Part shown: positions 18,704 through 27,684 of the stretch, one piece after another | How the letters are laid out: each line of letters opens with the position of its first letter | How positions within the stretch are numbered: the stretch's first letter is position 1 | Source of the DNA: Stieleria magnilauensis | Lineage (GTDB): Bacteria > Planctomycetota > Planctomycetia > Pirellulales > Pirellulaceae | Assembly (NCBI GenBank): GCA_007753675.1 | Contig: CP036432.1 | Coordinates: 7,132,233-7,196,232 of the forward strand | Reading direction: 5' to 3' | Length of the DNA stretch: 64,000 nucleotides | Made by a program: the position numbers and the translations under genes | The notes under the pieces: generated by a model | What the model was told of the DNA's origin: nothing | Databases searched by the model: none | The model's input: the letters and a program-made list of their open reading frames with translations, nothing else

Positions 18704-19474
18704 TCACCCCAACAACGATTGCATCAGGTATTCGATGTCTTCTTGCACGCGATAGAAATAGATTTCGACCGCACCGAACAGGATCGGGCAAAACAGAAAC
18801 AGCAACAGGCCGCCGAAACCGACGCGGATCGACATGCCGACCGAAAACAGATTCATGGCCGGCGCGGCACGATTGAGAAATGCCAGGACCAGCGTGACCA
18901 GCATCAGCAGCACCATCAGCGGCGCGACGATCAACAGCCCGTAATCGCTGGTCCGATTGAAGGCAGTCACCAATTCTTCGGTGGGCAATTCGAGCAGGCC
19001 CACCCGCGTCATCGTCTCGTTGAACGAAAGGTGCAGCGAGAGGATGATGAAGTGATGCAGATTGAGAGAAAAGAACAACAGCATCGAAAAGGCTTCGAAA
19101 ACGCGTGAGACCAGCGTTGACGAATCCTGGCTGCCCGGATCGCTGATCGCAGCGAGGGAGAGCCCGAGTTCCTGGGCGATGTAAGACCCGGCGATTCGCG
19201 CCGGCCAAAAGAACAGCCCCAGCACCAGGCTGAGTAACAAGCCGATACAAATCTCTTTGAACACCAGGAACAAGAACAGCAAGCTGCCGACGTCGTCGAG
19301 TGATAGTTGGGGCATCACGTTCTTGGCGTCGGCCAACCAAAAAACAGAGAGCGCTGTCGCCAGTCCCGCTTTGACCTGATTGGGAAGTTGTTTTTTGCTG
19401 AACAGCGGAAAAAACGCAACGAATACCGAGACGCGGGCGAGCACCAATAAAAACAGGACAACGTCGCCGGTCAT
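18704..19474 (-). CDS. fliR: flagellar export gate protein FliR
   Basis: This 256-residue membrane protein is part of the FliPQR export gate. I chose the ATG at 19474, which overlaps the fliQ stop in an ATGA arrangement; the open frame extends upstream but would then overlap fliQ. The start MTGDVVLFLLVLARVSVFV and the multi-segment hydrophobic profile, with GLLLSLVLGLFFWPARIAG and AQELGLSLAAISDPGSQ, fit FliR. Translational coupling to fliQ is likely. Confidence 0.95.
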   Translation of the reverse strand: MTGDVVLFLLVLARVSVFVAFFPLFSKKQLPNQVKAGLATALSVFWLADAKNVMPQLSLDDVGSLLFLFLVFKEICIGLLLSLVLGLFFWPARIAGSYIAQELGLSLAAISDPGSQDSSTLVSRVFEAFSMLLFFSLNLHHFIILSLHLSFNETMTRVGLLELPTEELVTAFNRTSDYGLLIVAPLMVLLMLVTLVLAFLNRAAPAMNLFSVGMSIRVGFGGLLLFLFCPILFGAVEIYFYRVQEDIEYLMQSLLG

Positions 19475-19740
19475 TTCACAAATTCGACCATTTGTGTCAT
19501 CAAGCCCAGCGTGTAGTTCTGGAGCGTGACGAGGTACCAGTTGGACATGAAGATCAGCACGAAGACCACGCAAACGATTCGGGGTGCAAACGAGAGTGTT
19601 TGTTCCTGGATGCTGGTGACGGTTTGGCCGATGCTGATCAGCAAGCCGACAACCAGGCTGACCACGACGACCGGCGCGGTCAGCAGCAACGCCATCGCGA
19701 AAAACTCACGACCGATCAGTACGACGTCTTCAATTTCCAT
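19471..19740 (-). CDS. fliQ: flagellar export gate protein FliQ
   Basis: This 89-residue protein has two membrane helices separated by a short polar loop with SIGQTVTSIQEQTLSFAPRI, the hallmark of FliQ/SctS proteins. It builds the FliPQR gate of the flagellar export apparatus. It overlaps fliR by four bases. The partner fliP is not adjacent and is not in this window. Confidence 0.96.
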   Translation of the reverse strand: MEIEDVVLIGREFFAMALLLTAPVVVVSLVVGLLISIGQTVTSIQEQTLSFAPRIVCVVFVLIFMSNWYLVTLQNYTLGLMTQMVEFVK

Positions 19741-19755
19741 CCTTGGATCCGGTTG

Positions 19756-20481
19756 CTATTTGTTTGTCAAGGCTTCGATCAACTGGTCGACCAGAATGGG
19801 GTCGTTCATGGCGCCCAGGATCTTCGACTTTTGGCGGTCGGGCATCTTCTGCAGCAGCGAAGCGGCAAAGCCCATCTTGCCGTTGTTGGAAAACTCGCGA
19901 ATGTATTCGGCGGCCTGTTCGGGTTGCAGGCCTTCGAACCAGCCTTTGACTTCATCGGCTTGGGTGTCAGCGCTGGACACCGTGTTGACCTTCTTGGTGT
20001 CCGCCTTTTTGGTCAGTTTTTCGAGTTCTGTTTTTTTCTGTTCGACGTCGGACAAGGTCGATTTCAATTCTTCGGTCATCCGGCTCAGCATGTCCAATTT
20101 GGTGTCGATGCCTTCGCTGAACGCACGCAATTCGTCCTGTTCGGTGGCCAGGTCATCGAAGATCAATTTGACCCTCATCTCGTCGCGTTTGACGCGTTCT
20201 TCGCGCTCGGCGAGTTCCTGCTCCATGCGTTTGATCGAGTCGCTCATCTGCAGCACGGCTTCGACCGAGACGTTGTTATCGGGGCGAAAGGAGACGGGGA
20301 CGGCATCCCCCTGGGGATCGATCGCCTCGTCGGCGGCGAGTTCGCCCCGCGGTTCGGTCGGATCGGCCGAGTCGGTGGCTTCCAGATCGGCGGGCGTCTT
20401 TTTGAGCAGGAACTGGGTTGCACCGGCAGACAAGCCGAAAATGACGGCGCAGGTAATCATCGCCGTAATGATCGCTTTCAT
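19756..20481 (-). CDS. MotE-like coiled-coil membrane protein of the flagellar operon
   Basis: The protein has 241 residues: an N-terminal membrane anchor (ITAMITCAVIFGLSAGATQF), a proline/acid-rich linker, a long coiled coil at about residues 75-165 rich in Glu/Lys/Arg, and a C-terminal helical domain (EGLQPEQAAEYIREF, LLQKMPDRQKSKIL) resembling the MgtE N-terminal domain. This arrangement matches MotE, described as a chaperone for the flagellar stator-associated protein MotC. It lies between fliJ and fliQ, where many operons carry fliK, but has no FliK-like hook-length features. The family call is good; the stator-related role is inference. Confidence 0.75.
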   Translation of the reverse strand: MKAIITAMITCAVIFGLSAGATQFLLKKTPADLEATDSADPTEPRGELAADEAIDPQGDAVPVSFRPDNNVSVEAVLQMSDSIKRMEQELAEREERVKRDEMRVKLIFDDLATEQDELRAFSEGIDTKLDMLSRMTEELKSTLSDVEQKKTELEKLTKKADTKKVNTVSSADTQADEVKGWFEGLQPEQAAEYIREFSNNGKMGFAASLLQKMPDRQKSKILGAMNDPILVDQLIEALTNK

Positions 20482-20484
20482 GTT

Positions 20485-20919
20485 CTAATTCCTTGCGTAC
20501 TTTTTAAGCGCGTTTTCATCTGCCAATAACATTTGTTGCGTCATGGCGTCTGCATCAAATTCGAGCCTTCGCTGGTCCATCAGGATTTCCAGTCCGCGAA
20601 CCCGCGTGCGTTGATCCATCACGCGCGAACGCGCCTCGGCACGCTCGGATTCGCATTTGGAGAGGACTTCGCGGACGATTTTGATGGAACGATCGATGCT
20701 GTCGATCCAGAGATTGGTTTGCGTGAGCGATTCAATCGAACAGTCCTGGTTGATTTCCAGTCCCTGCCGTTTTAGCGCTTCGAATTCATCGAGTCGTTTT
20801 TGGTGCGACGCCAACATCGCATCGATGCGAGCGAGTTCTCCGATCAAAACATTCAACTGGCTGGTTTCCAGCGAATGAATGCGACGAATTCGATCGATCT
20901 TTTTCTTTAATTCGCTCAT
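20485..20919 (-). CDS. fliJ: flagellar export protein FliJ
   Basis: This 144-residue protein is almost entirely helical and coiled-coil, rich in Arg, Glu and Leu with no hydrophobic segment, like FliJ. FliJ links the FliI ATPase ring to the export gate protein FlhA. It starts within the fliI stop (ATGA overlap at 20916-20919). FliJ is poorly conserved, so the call depends partly on its position after fliI. Confidence 0.85.
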   Translation of the reverse strand: MSELKKKIDRIRRIHSLETSQLNVLIGELARIDAMLASHQKRLDEFEALKRQGLEINQDCSIESLTQTNLWIDSIDRSIKIVREVLSKCESERAEARSRVMDQRTRVRGLEILMDQRRLEFDADAMTQQMLLADENALKKYARN

Positions 20920-22217
20920 TGTGGCTGCCCGATCAGTTGGTGCAGCCTACTGAGACCGGCTTGGGTCGACGCCAAGGTGCTCGGTGCGTCCATGGCCTGT
21001 CGCAAGAACCGGTTGACCTCGGGGTAGGTCTCAATCGCGCGATCGGAATCCGGCATGGCGCCTTTTTGGTAGGCGCCGATTTGGATCAGATCTTCGACTT
21101 CGAAGTACTTTGCCAAGACCCGGCGGATGCTGGCGGCTTGCTGCTGATGCGGTTTGTCGGTGACCTCTTTGAACAGCCGGCTGGCGCTCTTGAGCACATT
21201 GATCGCGGGAAAGTGGCCTTCGTGGGCGAGTTTTCGATCCAGAACGATGTGTCCATCCAGGATCGCCCGCGCCGAATCGGCGACCGGTTCGTTCATGTCG
21301 TCGCCGTCGACCAGCACCGTCAGTAAACCGGTGATGACGCCCTTGTCGCTGGTCCCGAGCTGTTCGAGCAACTGGGCCATCTTCTGGAACACGCTGGGGG
21401 TGTAGCCGCGAGACGTGGGCGGTTCGCCGAGCAGCAGCCCGAGTTCGCGTTGTGCGTGTGCCAAACGGGTCAGGCTGTCGAGCATGAACAGGACGTTCAT
21501 GCCTTGCGAGCGAAACCAACTGGCGATCGCGACGGCGGATTCGCTGGCACGGATCCGGGCCAAAGGCGGCTGGTCGGAGGTCGAGACGATGACGACGGAT
21601 CGGGCCAGGCCTTCTTTTCCCAGCGTGTCTTCGATAAAGGGACGGACCTCTCGCCCACGTTCGCCGATCATGGCGACGACGTTGATGTCGCATAAGGCGT
21701 GTTTGGCGATCTCGCCCAACAGTGTGCTCTTGCCCACACCGCTGCCGGCGAACAGTCCGACCCGTTGGCCTTGGCCCATCGTCAGCAACCCGTCGATCGA
21801 ACGGACGCCGGTGACGAAAGGCTGGCGGATCAGCGGACGTGTCAGTGGATCGGGTGATTCAAAGTGCAGTTCGGCCGTCGCGTCGCAATGGATCGGACCG
21901 AGTGAATCGATCGGGCGTCCCAGCGAATCGATGACACGTCCGAGCAGTTGGCGACCGACAGGGACACGCATGCGTTTGCCGGTGGACACCACGACGTTGC
22001 CACGTTGAAAATCGACGCCGGAATGATACGGCATCAACTGCGCTTTGTCGTCGTTGAACCCGATCACTTCGGCCAACACGCTCTGACCGGTCGACGAGGT
22101 GATTTGCACCAGCTCACCGAGCCCGGCATCGATGGTCGCACACATCCGGCCTTCGACGCTTTGCAAGCGCCCGGTCGCTTGAAGCCATTGGTCGTTTCGC
22201 AGCGTCGACGTCAGCAT
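20916..22217 (-). CDS. fliI: flagellum-specific ATPase FliI
   Basis: FliI powers loading of substrates at the flagellar type III export apparatus. The 433-residue protein has the Walker A motif GLFAGSGVGKST, the Walker B region VLFMLDSLTR, and the F1/type III ATPase signature around GEPPTSRGYTPSVF. Length and N-terminal beta-barrel (GQSVLAEVIGF) are normal. fliH lies upstream with one base between stop and start, and fliJ overlaps its stop. Confidence 0.97.
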   Translation of the reverse strand: MLTSTLRNDQWLQATGRLQSVEGRMCATIDAGLGELVQITSSTGQSVLAEVIGFNDDKAQLMPYHSGVDFQRGNVVVSTGKRMRVPVGRQLLGRVIDSLGRPIDSLGPIHCDATAELHFESPDPLTRPLIRQPFVTGVRSIDGLLTMGQGQRVGLFAGSGVGKSTLLGEIAKHALCDINVVAMIGERGREVRPFIEDTLGKEGLARSVVIVSTSDQPPLARIRASESAVAIASWFRSQGMNVLFMLDSLTRLAHAQRELGLLLGEPPTSRGYTPSVFQKMAQLLEQLGTSDKGVITGLLTVLVDGDDMNEPVADSARAILDGHIVLDRKLAHEGHFPAINVLKSASRLFKEVTDKPHQQQAASIRRVLAKYFEVEDLIQIGAYQKGAMPDSDRAIETYPEVNRFLRQAMDAPSTLASTQAGLSRLHQLIGQPQ

Positions 22218-22218
22218 G

Positions 22219-22821
22219 CTAGGCGTCTCCCCTGATCATCGACATCTGTTTCCCCGCGGCGTCGAGGAACGATTCCAGTGACGCGAGGAACCCCTTGCCG
22301 TTGGATTCGATTCGGCAGTCGCCCGGCTGGACCGTGGCATCGGCTTGAATCTCGATCGCCTCGTACTCCACTTGGGACAACCAGGATTCCAACGGCGTGA
22401 CACAGTCCGGGTTCACGAAGATGACCGCGGATTGGCTGGGGTGCACTTGGCGAAGCAAAATGTTTGCGAAGTGTGCGACGCGTTCTTCGACAAGGCTGCT
22501 GTCGCTGCCGAGAGCCTGTTTGGCCAATTGCGTGGCCGCCGCGGTCAGCTGCACACCGATTGAGGAAAACTCTTCATTGAGTTTGGCGTCGAGGTGCTGC
22601 AGTTGCTGCTCGATCGATTGCAGTGTCTTCAGTGCGGAGGCGGCGATGTCGTCGCGGGACTCCGCGGCGGACCGGGCGTTCGGATTTGATGCTGCCGGAG
22701 CATTCGCCGAGACATTCATCGCGGCGCTGGACACGCCACTGGTCGACGGCATCGCAAGTGGGCCGCGTGCGACGGTGACGTTGGCCAGGGATTGATCGAA
22801 GGGGATTTGAATCACAGCCAT
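22219..22821 (-). CDS. fliH: flagellar assembly protein FliH
   Basis: The 200-residue protein has a low-complexity Ala/Ser/Asn N-terminus, a helical middle (LQSIEQQLQHLDAKLNEEF) and a C-terminal domain beginning near ERVAHFANILLRQVHPSQSAV that resembles the FliH/SctL fold. FliH forms the peripheral stalk that holds FliI. Its position directly before fliI supports the call. The stop of fliG is one base upstream of its start. Confidence 0.9.
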   Translation of the reverse strand: MAVIQIPFDQSLANVTVARGPLAMPSTSGVSSAAMNVSANAPAASNPNARSAAESRDDIAASALKTLQSIEQQLQHLDAKLNEEFSSIGVQLTAAATQLAKQALGSDSSLVEERVAHFANILLRQVHPSQSAVIFVNPDCVTPLESWLSQVEYEAIEIQADATVQPGDCRIESNGKGFLASLESFLDAAGKQMSMIRGDA

Positions 22822-22822
22822 A

Positions 22823-23836
22823 TCAATCGATTTTCACCTCACCGGCTTCGCACAGGCCGGCCAAGATTTTGGCAATCGAGCCCCGTGCCTCCATGATTTC
22901 CTCTTCGGTCGCGTTGGTCTTGAATTCCATTTCCTCTTGCAGCGACTCTTTGGCCCGTTTGGACATGTTGGACAAGATGAACGTCAGCAAGGATTCATCG
23001 ACCTGCTGGAGGGCACAGACCAGGGCATCGGTCTGGCATTGTCCGAGCAGTTTTTGCAGGTCTCGGTCACCGAGTTTCTCGATGTCTTCGAAGCGGTAGA
23101 GTTGATTTCGAACGGTTTCGGCCAGGTCGCTGTCGCGTTTTTCCAGTTCGTCGAGCATCGGTTTGCGGAGCGCCCTGGGAAGCGAACGCATCAGGTTCGC
23201 CATTTGGGAGGTGGTTTCCTGTTCGGTCTCACGCTCTTCGACCTGGAGCGACAACTGCAGTGCTTTGGCGAGAATACGTTCTTGGATCAACGATGAAACG
23301 GTCAGCGGCTGGGCCAGTTGCAGGAACACGTTGGGGCGAACCGCTTCGGGCAGGAATTCGAGTGTTTTCGCGGCGTGTTCGTTGGCCAGTTTGCGCAGCA
23401 CGATCGCGGTGGCGACCGGGTTTTCGTTCTTGAGCGCCTGGGCGACTTGATAGGGGTGCATCAAGTTGAGATCGCGAACGGTGTCGCCGGTCAATTTTGG
23501 CGGTGTGAAGCGTTTGGTCGGTTCGATTTCGACGTCAAAGCTTTCTTCGGCGATCTGCAGGATCTTGGGGCCGTCGTCGTCGTGCTGCTCGTCTTCCGGC
23601 GTGGGGTCCTTTTTATCGACCGTCTGCAGAGCCATGTGGAAGTAGTCTTCAAAGTCGCCGAGGACCATATCGACTTCTTCCTGACTGGGCGGATAGGACT
23701 CAAAGTCCTTGAGTGCCTGATCGAGTTCGTCCAAGGCTTCGCCGGAGAGATCTTGCCGGGCCATCTCGGTGGCCTCGTCCCCCATCAGGTGCAAGAGCAG
23801 CGCGAGACGCTCGGGTCGAGTCAACATCATCTTCAT
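22823..23836 (-). CDS. fliG: flagellar rotor/switch protein FliG
   Basis: FliG sits on the MS ring and meets the stator to generate torque. I chose ATG 23836 (337 residues) because a strong AGGAGGG lies nine bases upstream; a GTG at 23860 in the same frame overlaps the fliF stop but has no such site. The middle domain includes HPYQVAQALKNENPVATAIVL and LEFLPE, matching the EHPQ-type region. The C-terminal torque helix keeps alternating charges (LSNMSKRAKESLQEEMEF). The length is normal. Confidence 0.97.
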   Translation of the reverse strand: MKMMLTRPERLALLLHLMGDEATEMARQDLSGEALDELDQALKDFESYPPSQEEVDMVLGDFEDYFHMALQTVDKKDPTPEDEQHDDDGPKILQIAEESFDVEIEPTKRFTPPKLTGDTVRDLNLMHPYQVAQALKNENPVATAIVLRKLANEHAAKTLEFLPEAVRPNVFLQLAQPLTVSSLIQERILAKALQLSLQVEERETEQETTSQMANLMRSLPRALRKPMLDELEKRDSDLAETVRNQLYRFEDIEKLGDRDLQKLLGQCQTDALVCALQQVDESLLTFILSNMSKRAKESLQEEMEFKTNATEEEIMEARGSIAKILAGLCEAGEVKID

Positions 23837-23845
23837 CGTTGCCAA

Positions 23846-23852
23846 CCCTCCT
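23846..23852 (-). promoter_or_regulatory. Shine-Dalgarno site deciding the fliG start
   Basis: The minus strand reads AGGAGGG here, nine bases before ATG 23836. This near-perfect ribosome binding site argues that fliG starts at 23836 and not at GTG 23860. Confidence 0.85.
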
Positions 23853-23856
23853 GTGG

Positions 23857-25389
23857 TCACGCGGCGTTGCGTTTATCGGAATCTCGATCGGAATCGGCTC
23901 CGGACCAAGATCGAACGACCTGTGCAAACACTTCGGGGTTTTCTTTGATCATCCGGGACAATTCGCTGACGTTTTCCAGGCGGGTACCGTCGATTTGTTG
24001 ATCGGCTCCGATGCCGCCCGGTTTGCTGGCCGGTCCGAACCGGCGAAGCAGCATGAGGCCTAACACAAAGGCCAGCAGGGCGGCAATCGCAAGTGATGCC
24101 TTTTCAACAATCGACGTGATCTTGGTCCAGTCAAACGTACTTTCCGGAGCCGTCATGGTGAGCAAGGGCTCGGGAAATGGCAGGATTTCGACGGAAATGG
24201 TGTCGGTGTCGTCGCGAAAACCGACCGCATTCTTGACAATCGCGCTGACTTTTTCGTTCAGCCCCGGCGTCAACGCGCCGTCTTCGCCCTTGATGCCGTT
24301 GGCTTCGGAGTTGACCAGGACACTGACGCTGAGGAAATTGCGGACGGGCGTGGAATTGGCTTGCGTTTCTTCGGTGATCGGGACCAGGTAGCTGGTTTTG
24401 ACGTTTTCGGTCTTGTTGAGAATGTTGCTGGTGCCGGTCGCCCCCCTGCGTGAATTCAAATTGGACGCAACTCCCGCGGCACCGACGGCGGCCGGGGCGG
24501 TGTTGGTGGTCGTTTCGGAGATCAAGTCCTCTTGGCTGGGGACGGCGCCGTCGGCGTCGTATTTGGTGGTTTTGGTCGAACCCTGGGTGAACGTCATGTC
24601 CAAGCTGACTTGGACACTGGCGTTGCCATAGCCAAGGAACTGCAGCAGTTGCGATTCGGCCTTGTGGGCCAGTTTGCGTTCGGCCTCGGCGATGTACTCG
24701 ACTTGGCTACCGATTTGCTGTGCCTGCTCGTCCGGCACGGTATAGCTGCGACCGTCTCGGTCGGTGATTTGAACGGCTTCGGGACGCAGGTCTTCGACGG
24801 CATAGGCGACAAAGGAAGCGATCGACGCGGCTTGCTGGTCGTTCAACCGGGCTCCGTAACGCAGGGTCAGCATGACGCTGGCCGAGGGCGGAGAGGTTTT
24901 GCGTTCGAACGGGCCCTTGTCGGGAATGTTCAGGTGCACGTCGGCGTTTTCGACGATCTCGAGTTTCTTGATCGTCGAGGCGAGGCTTTGTTGCTTTTGC
25001 AAACGCGCTCGGTTGCGGCGTTCGGTCGGGCTGCCGAACGCACCCCCCATGGGCAGATCGGCGACGGCCCCGGCGTCTGCAACGCCATTGGTGCGTGCCA
25101 ACAAACGGGCTTTGGCGAAATCGCGTTTGTCGACCAACAGATTCCCGCCGGCTCCGGAGAGCTGGTAATCGATCCCGGCCTTGTCCAAGGCGTTGATCAC
25201 ACGATCGACTTGGTCCCCTTCGGCCTGGCTGACCAGCACGACGTAGCTGGGTTGGACCGACCAATAGCCCACGCCTCCAACGGTGACCGCACACAGCACC
25301 GCCAACAGCAGGATTCCGATCCTTGCTGAAGGAGAGCTGTGCCGCCAGATATTCAGGAGGGCATCGATATAGGGCTGGATAACGTTCAA
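23857..25389 (-). CDS. fliF: flagellar MS-ring protein FliF
   Basis: FliF forms the membrane MS ring at the flagellar base. The 510-residue protein has an N-terminal membrane helix (ARIGILLLAVLCAVTVGGV), ring-building motifs (GVGYWSVQPSYVVL, DKAGIDYQLSGAGG, ASVMLTLRYG), a periplasmic loop, a second membrane helix (SLAIAALLAFVLGLMLL) and a C-terminal tail for FliG binding (ENPEVFAQVVRSW). The start is TTG at 25389. A stop codon lies only three codons upstream in frame, and there is no ATG before the first membrane helix, so a TTG start seems required. Confidence 0.96.
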   Translation of the reverse strand: MNVIQPYIDALLNIWRHSSPSARIGILLLAVLCAVTVGGVGYWSVQPSYVVLVSQAEGDQVDRVINALDKAGIDYQLSGAGGNLLVDKRDFAKARLLARTNGVADAGAVADLPMGGAFGSPTERRNRARLQKQQSLASTIKKLEIVENADVHLNIPDKGPFERKTSPPSASVMLTLRYGARLNDQQAASIASFVAYAVEDLRPEAVQITDRDGRSYTVPDEQAQQIGSQVEYIAEAERKLAHKAESQLLQFLGYGNASVQVSLDMTFTQGSTKTTKYDADGAVPSQEDLISETTTNTAPAAVGAAGVASNLNSRRGATGTSNILNKTENVKTSYLVPITEETQANSTPVRNFLSVSVLVNSEANGIKGEDGALTPGLNEKVSAIVKNAVGFRDDTDTISVEILPFPEPLLTMTAPESTFDWTKITSIVEKASLAIAALLAFVLGLMLLRRFGPASKPGGIGADQQIDGTRLENVSELSRMIKENPEVFAQVVRSWSGADSDRDSDKRNAA

Positions 25390-25459
25390 GGCAAATCAAG
25401 CAAGCGAAAGTCGCGTTTGGGAGGTAACACGAAGGTCGTCTAAAACTGCAGGGGGTTGG

Positions 25460-25783
25460 CTAGAATTGCATGCGCATCAGTTCGTTGTAGGAATCGACGA
25501 TTTTGTTGCGGACTTCCATAAAGACTTGAAACGACATCTCGGCCTTGACGACCTCCATGACGACTTGCTGGACGTCCTGGTTTTCACCCGAGACCAGGCC
25601 TTGGATCGCTTCTTCGGATCGGATCTGGTCTTCGTTGGCACGGGCCATCAGGTCCATGAACAGATTGCGATCCCCCGCCTCGGGCTTTTCGACCGCGGTG
25701 GGGAAGGCGATGTTGGGCGACCCCGTCGTGGTGACGGGGTTGGTGGCCAACGGATTCGGACCGATGGGGGGCAGGGCAGACAT
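25460..25783 (-). CDS. fliE: flagellar hook-basal body complex protein FliE
   Basis: FliE joins the MS ring to the rod. The 107-residue protein ends in the family signature (QQVVMEVVKAEMSFQVFMEVRNKIVDSYNELM, split here as VVMEVVKAEMSFQ and RNKIVDSYNEL). ATG 25783 is used; a GTG one codon earlier is possible. The start overlaps the flgC stop. Confidence 0.94.
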   Translation of the reverse strand: MSALPPIGPNPLATNPVTTTGSPNIAFPTAVEKPEAGDRNLFMDLMARANEDQIRSEEAIQGLVSGENQDVQQVVMEVVKAEMSFQVFMEVRNKIVDSYNELMRMQF

Positions 25784-26214
25784 CACTGGCCTCCTTGGAG
25801 CAGTGTGAGCGTTTGTTCGACCATCTCTTTAAAGACGCTGATCGCTTTGGAGTTCGCTTCGTAGGAGCGACTGGCCGTGATCAGGTCCACCATTTCTTCA
25901 GGAATCTTGACGTTGGAGAGTTTCACGAAGCCGTTCTCGTCGGCGTGTGGGTGCGCCGGGTTGTACAGGGTCGGAAATTCGCTGCTGTCGCCTTCGACGC
26001 CGACCACTTCGACCCCGTGCATCGCCGCACTGCCATGTTTTCCATGGGCGTGATCCAGCCCCGCAGCAAACACCACCGCCTGTCGACGGTAGGGCTCGCC
26101 GGTGTCCGTCATCGTGGTGCCGGCATTGGCGATATTGTTGGCCGTCACCTCCATCCGAAACCGCTCGGCGGCGAGGCCGGAGGCGGCGATGTCAATCGTT
26201 GGAAATCGAACCAT
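25783..26214 (-). CDS. flgC: flagellar proximal rod protein FlgC
   Basis: FlgC is a proximal rod subunit. The 143-residue protein opens with IDIAASGLAAERFRM and ANNIANAGTT, the N-terminal rod/hook signature, and ends with MVDLITASRSYEANSKAI, the C-terminal rod motif. ATG 26214 is chosen over a TTG one codon upstream. It lies 55 bases after flgB. Confidence 0.96.
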   Translation of the reverse strand: MVRFPTIDIAASGLAAERFRMEVTANNIANAGTTMTDTGEPYRRQAVVFAAGLDHAHGKHGSAAMHGVEVVGVEGDSSEFPTLYNPAHPHADENGFVKLSNVKIPEEMVDLITASRSYEANSKAISVFKEMVEQTLTLLQGGQ

Positions 26215-26269
26215 CAATGCGTTCCTTCGTCACTGTGTTTGATTGTCGGGGTAACTCTCAAAACCACCC

Positions 26270-26623
26270 CTAGCCTGAAATGGCACGCCGCATGGTGGAT
26301 ACCCTGGATGCCAGTAAGTGCGAAAAGGCTTGAAACGCCAACGCGTTCTCCTTCAGTTCCGCCACTTCCTTCTCCAAGTTGACATTGTTCCCGTCCACCC
26401 GCTCTTCCAATCCCTCCAAATCCTTGACCGGCAATTCAGTGCCAGCCCCGTCCTTGGCCTCGGAGGATTGAAGCTGAGCCAACAAACGCTCAAATTCCAA
26501 ACGCTTGGTCTTGTATCCAGGCGTGTTGACATTAGCGATGTTCTGGCTGACAACGCGATGGCTTTTTTCCGAAGCGTTGACGGCCGAGCCCAACAGATCC
26601 ATTTGGTAAAATATTCCAGACAT
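26270..26623 (-). CDS. flgB: flagellar proximal rod protein FlgB
   Basis: FlgB is the first gene of this 12-gene minus-strand flagellar operon. The 117-residue protein has the rod signature SQNIANVNTPGYKTKRLEFE and a C-terminal helical segment (FQAFSHLLASRVSTMRRAISG). FlgB is usually slightly longer (~130 residues). Its promoter should lie in the 283-base gap shared with motA. Confidence 0.94.
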   Translation of the reverse strand: MSGIFYQMDLLGSAVNASEKSHRVVSQNIANVNTPGYKTKRLEFERLLAQLQSSEAKDGAGTELPVKDLEGLEERVDGNNVNLEKEVAELKENALAFQAFSHLLASRVSTMRRAISG

Positions 26624-26906
26624 ACCGTTTGTATCGGCCTGTTAAGCTGTCCGGGTTAAGGACAAGTTGCGGAGAATGTTGGCGAAACCCCGTCTCGGCG
26701 CCGTCTGTCGGTGAGGGTGTTCCCTCAATTAGGCCATCCTGTGGGGCTGAGTCGATGGCAATTCGGTCGATCTCTACCGGTGAACTAAGAATCGAAAGAC
26801 GGTTTTGATACTCGATTCCAACGCAGACCAGGATGCCTCCGCACGGGCCCCGGCTGCGAACACTAAGGGGCGGCAATTCGGTGTCGCGGGGGAGAACTCG
26901 GCTGTA
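26624..26906. other. divergent region between flgB and motA
   Basis: This gap separates the basal-body operon (minus) from the stator operon (plus), so both promoters must lie here. On the minus strand, GCCGATAC about 15 bases before the flgB ATG resembles a sigma-28 -10 element, but no matching -35 is present. A GGGGGAG about 12 bases before the motA ATG can serve as its ribosome binding site. I see no gene. Confidence 0.45.
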
Positions 26907-27680
26907 ATGGATATCGCAACAATCATCGGACTGATCCTGGGGTTCGGTCTGATTCTGGCCTCGATCGCGATGGGTGGAGGCGGCCTGGGGCCGTTCATCG
27001 ATCCCCCCAGCATGATGATCGTATTCGGGGGTGCGACGGCGGCCTCCCTGATCAACTTTCCCCTCAAGTACAACCTGGGCGCCTTCGGCGTCATCTTGAA
27101 GTGCTTCCTGTTCAAGTTGCCCAGCGCCCAGGAAACCATCGCGCAATTCAAAAAGTTCGCCGAAGTCGTTCGTAAAGACGGCTTGCTAGCATTGGAAGAT
27201 CAAGCCGCCGAGATCAAAGACGACTACATGCGACGGGGCTTGGAATCGCTGATCAGCGGCGTCCCGGCCGAAGACGTCGCGCGGACGCTGGAAACCGAAC
27301 TGGCGTACATCGAGCAACGGCACGTGACGGGCAAGAAGATCGTCGACTCGGCCGGTGCAGCCGCGCCCGCGTTCGGCATGATCGGCACCCTGATCGGTCT
27401 GGTCCAGATGCTTCGCTCGTTGGACGACCCCAGCAAGATCGGTGGCGGGATGGCGACCGCGTTGTTGACAACACTCTATGGAGCATTGATCGCCAACGTG
27501 GTCTGTATTCCGCTGGCCGGAAAGCTGGAAACGCGCAACCAGGAAGAAACGATGATTCGTGAATTGATCATTCGCGGCATCGCCCTGCTCGGTGAAGGCG
27601 AGAGTCCACGGGTGGTCGAAGAAAAACTACTCGGGTTCCTGTCTCCGAAATCTCGCCGATCGATTTTGGCAAAGGCTTAG
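26907..27680 (+). CDS. motA: flagellar stator protein MotA
   Basis: MotA is the cytoplasm-facing stator subunit of the flagellar motor. I start it at ATG 26907 (257 residues), where MDIATIIGLILGFGLI begins the first membrane helix; the frame extends to 26805 with a non-hydrophobic leader that I reject. Four membrane helices are present, with a large cytoplasmic loop (residues ~65-150) and the conserved PAFGMIGTLIGLVQML and ATALLTTLYGALIANV. The gene is followed four bases later by motB. Confidence 0.96.
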   Translation: MDIATIIGLILGFGLILASIAMGGGGLGPFIDPPSMMIVFGGATAASLINFPLKYNLGAFGVILKCFLFKLPSAQETIAQFKKFAEVVRKDGLLALEDQAAEIKDDYMRRGLESLISGVPAEDVARTLETELAYIEQRHVTGKKIVDSAGAAAPAFGMIGTLIGLVQMLRSLDDPSKIGGGMATALLTTLYGALIANVVCIPLAGKLETRNQEETMIRELIIRGIALLGEGESPRVVEEKLLGFLSPKSRRSILAKA

Positions 27681-27684
27681 ACCG

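Noticed and set aside
26624..26660. Sigma-28-like promoter before flgB (GCCGATAC)
   Set aside because: The -10-like sequence has no -35 match at the expected spacing and lies very close to the ATG.
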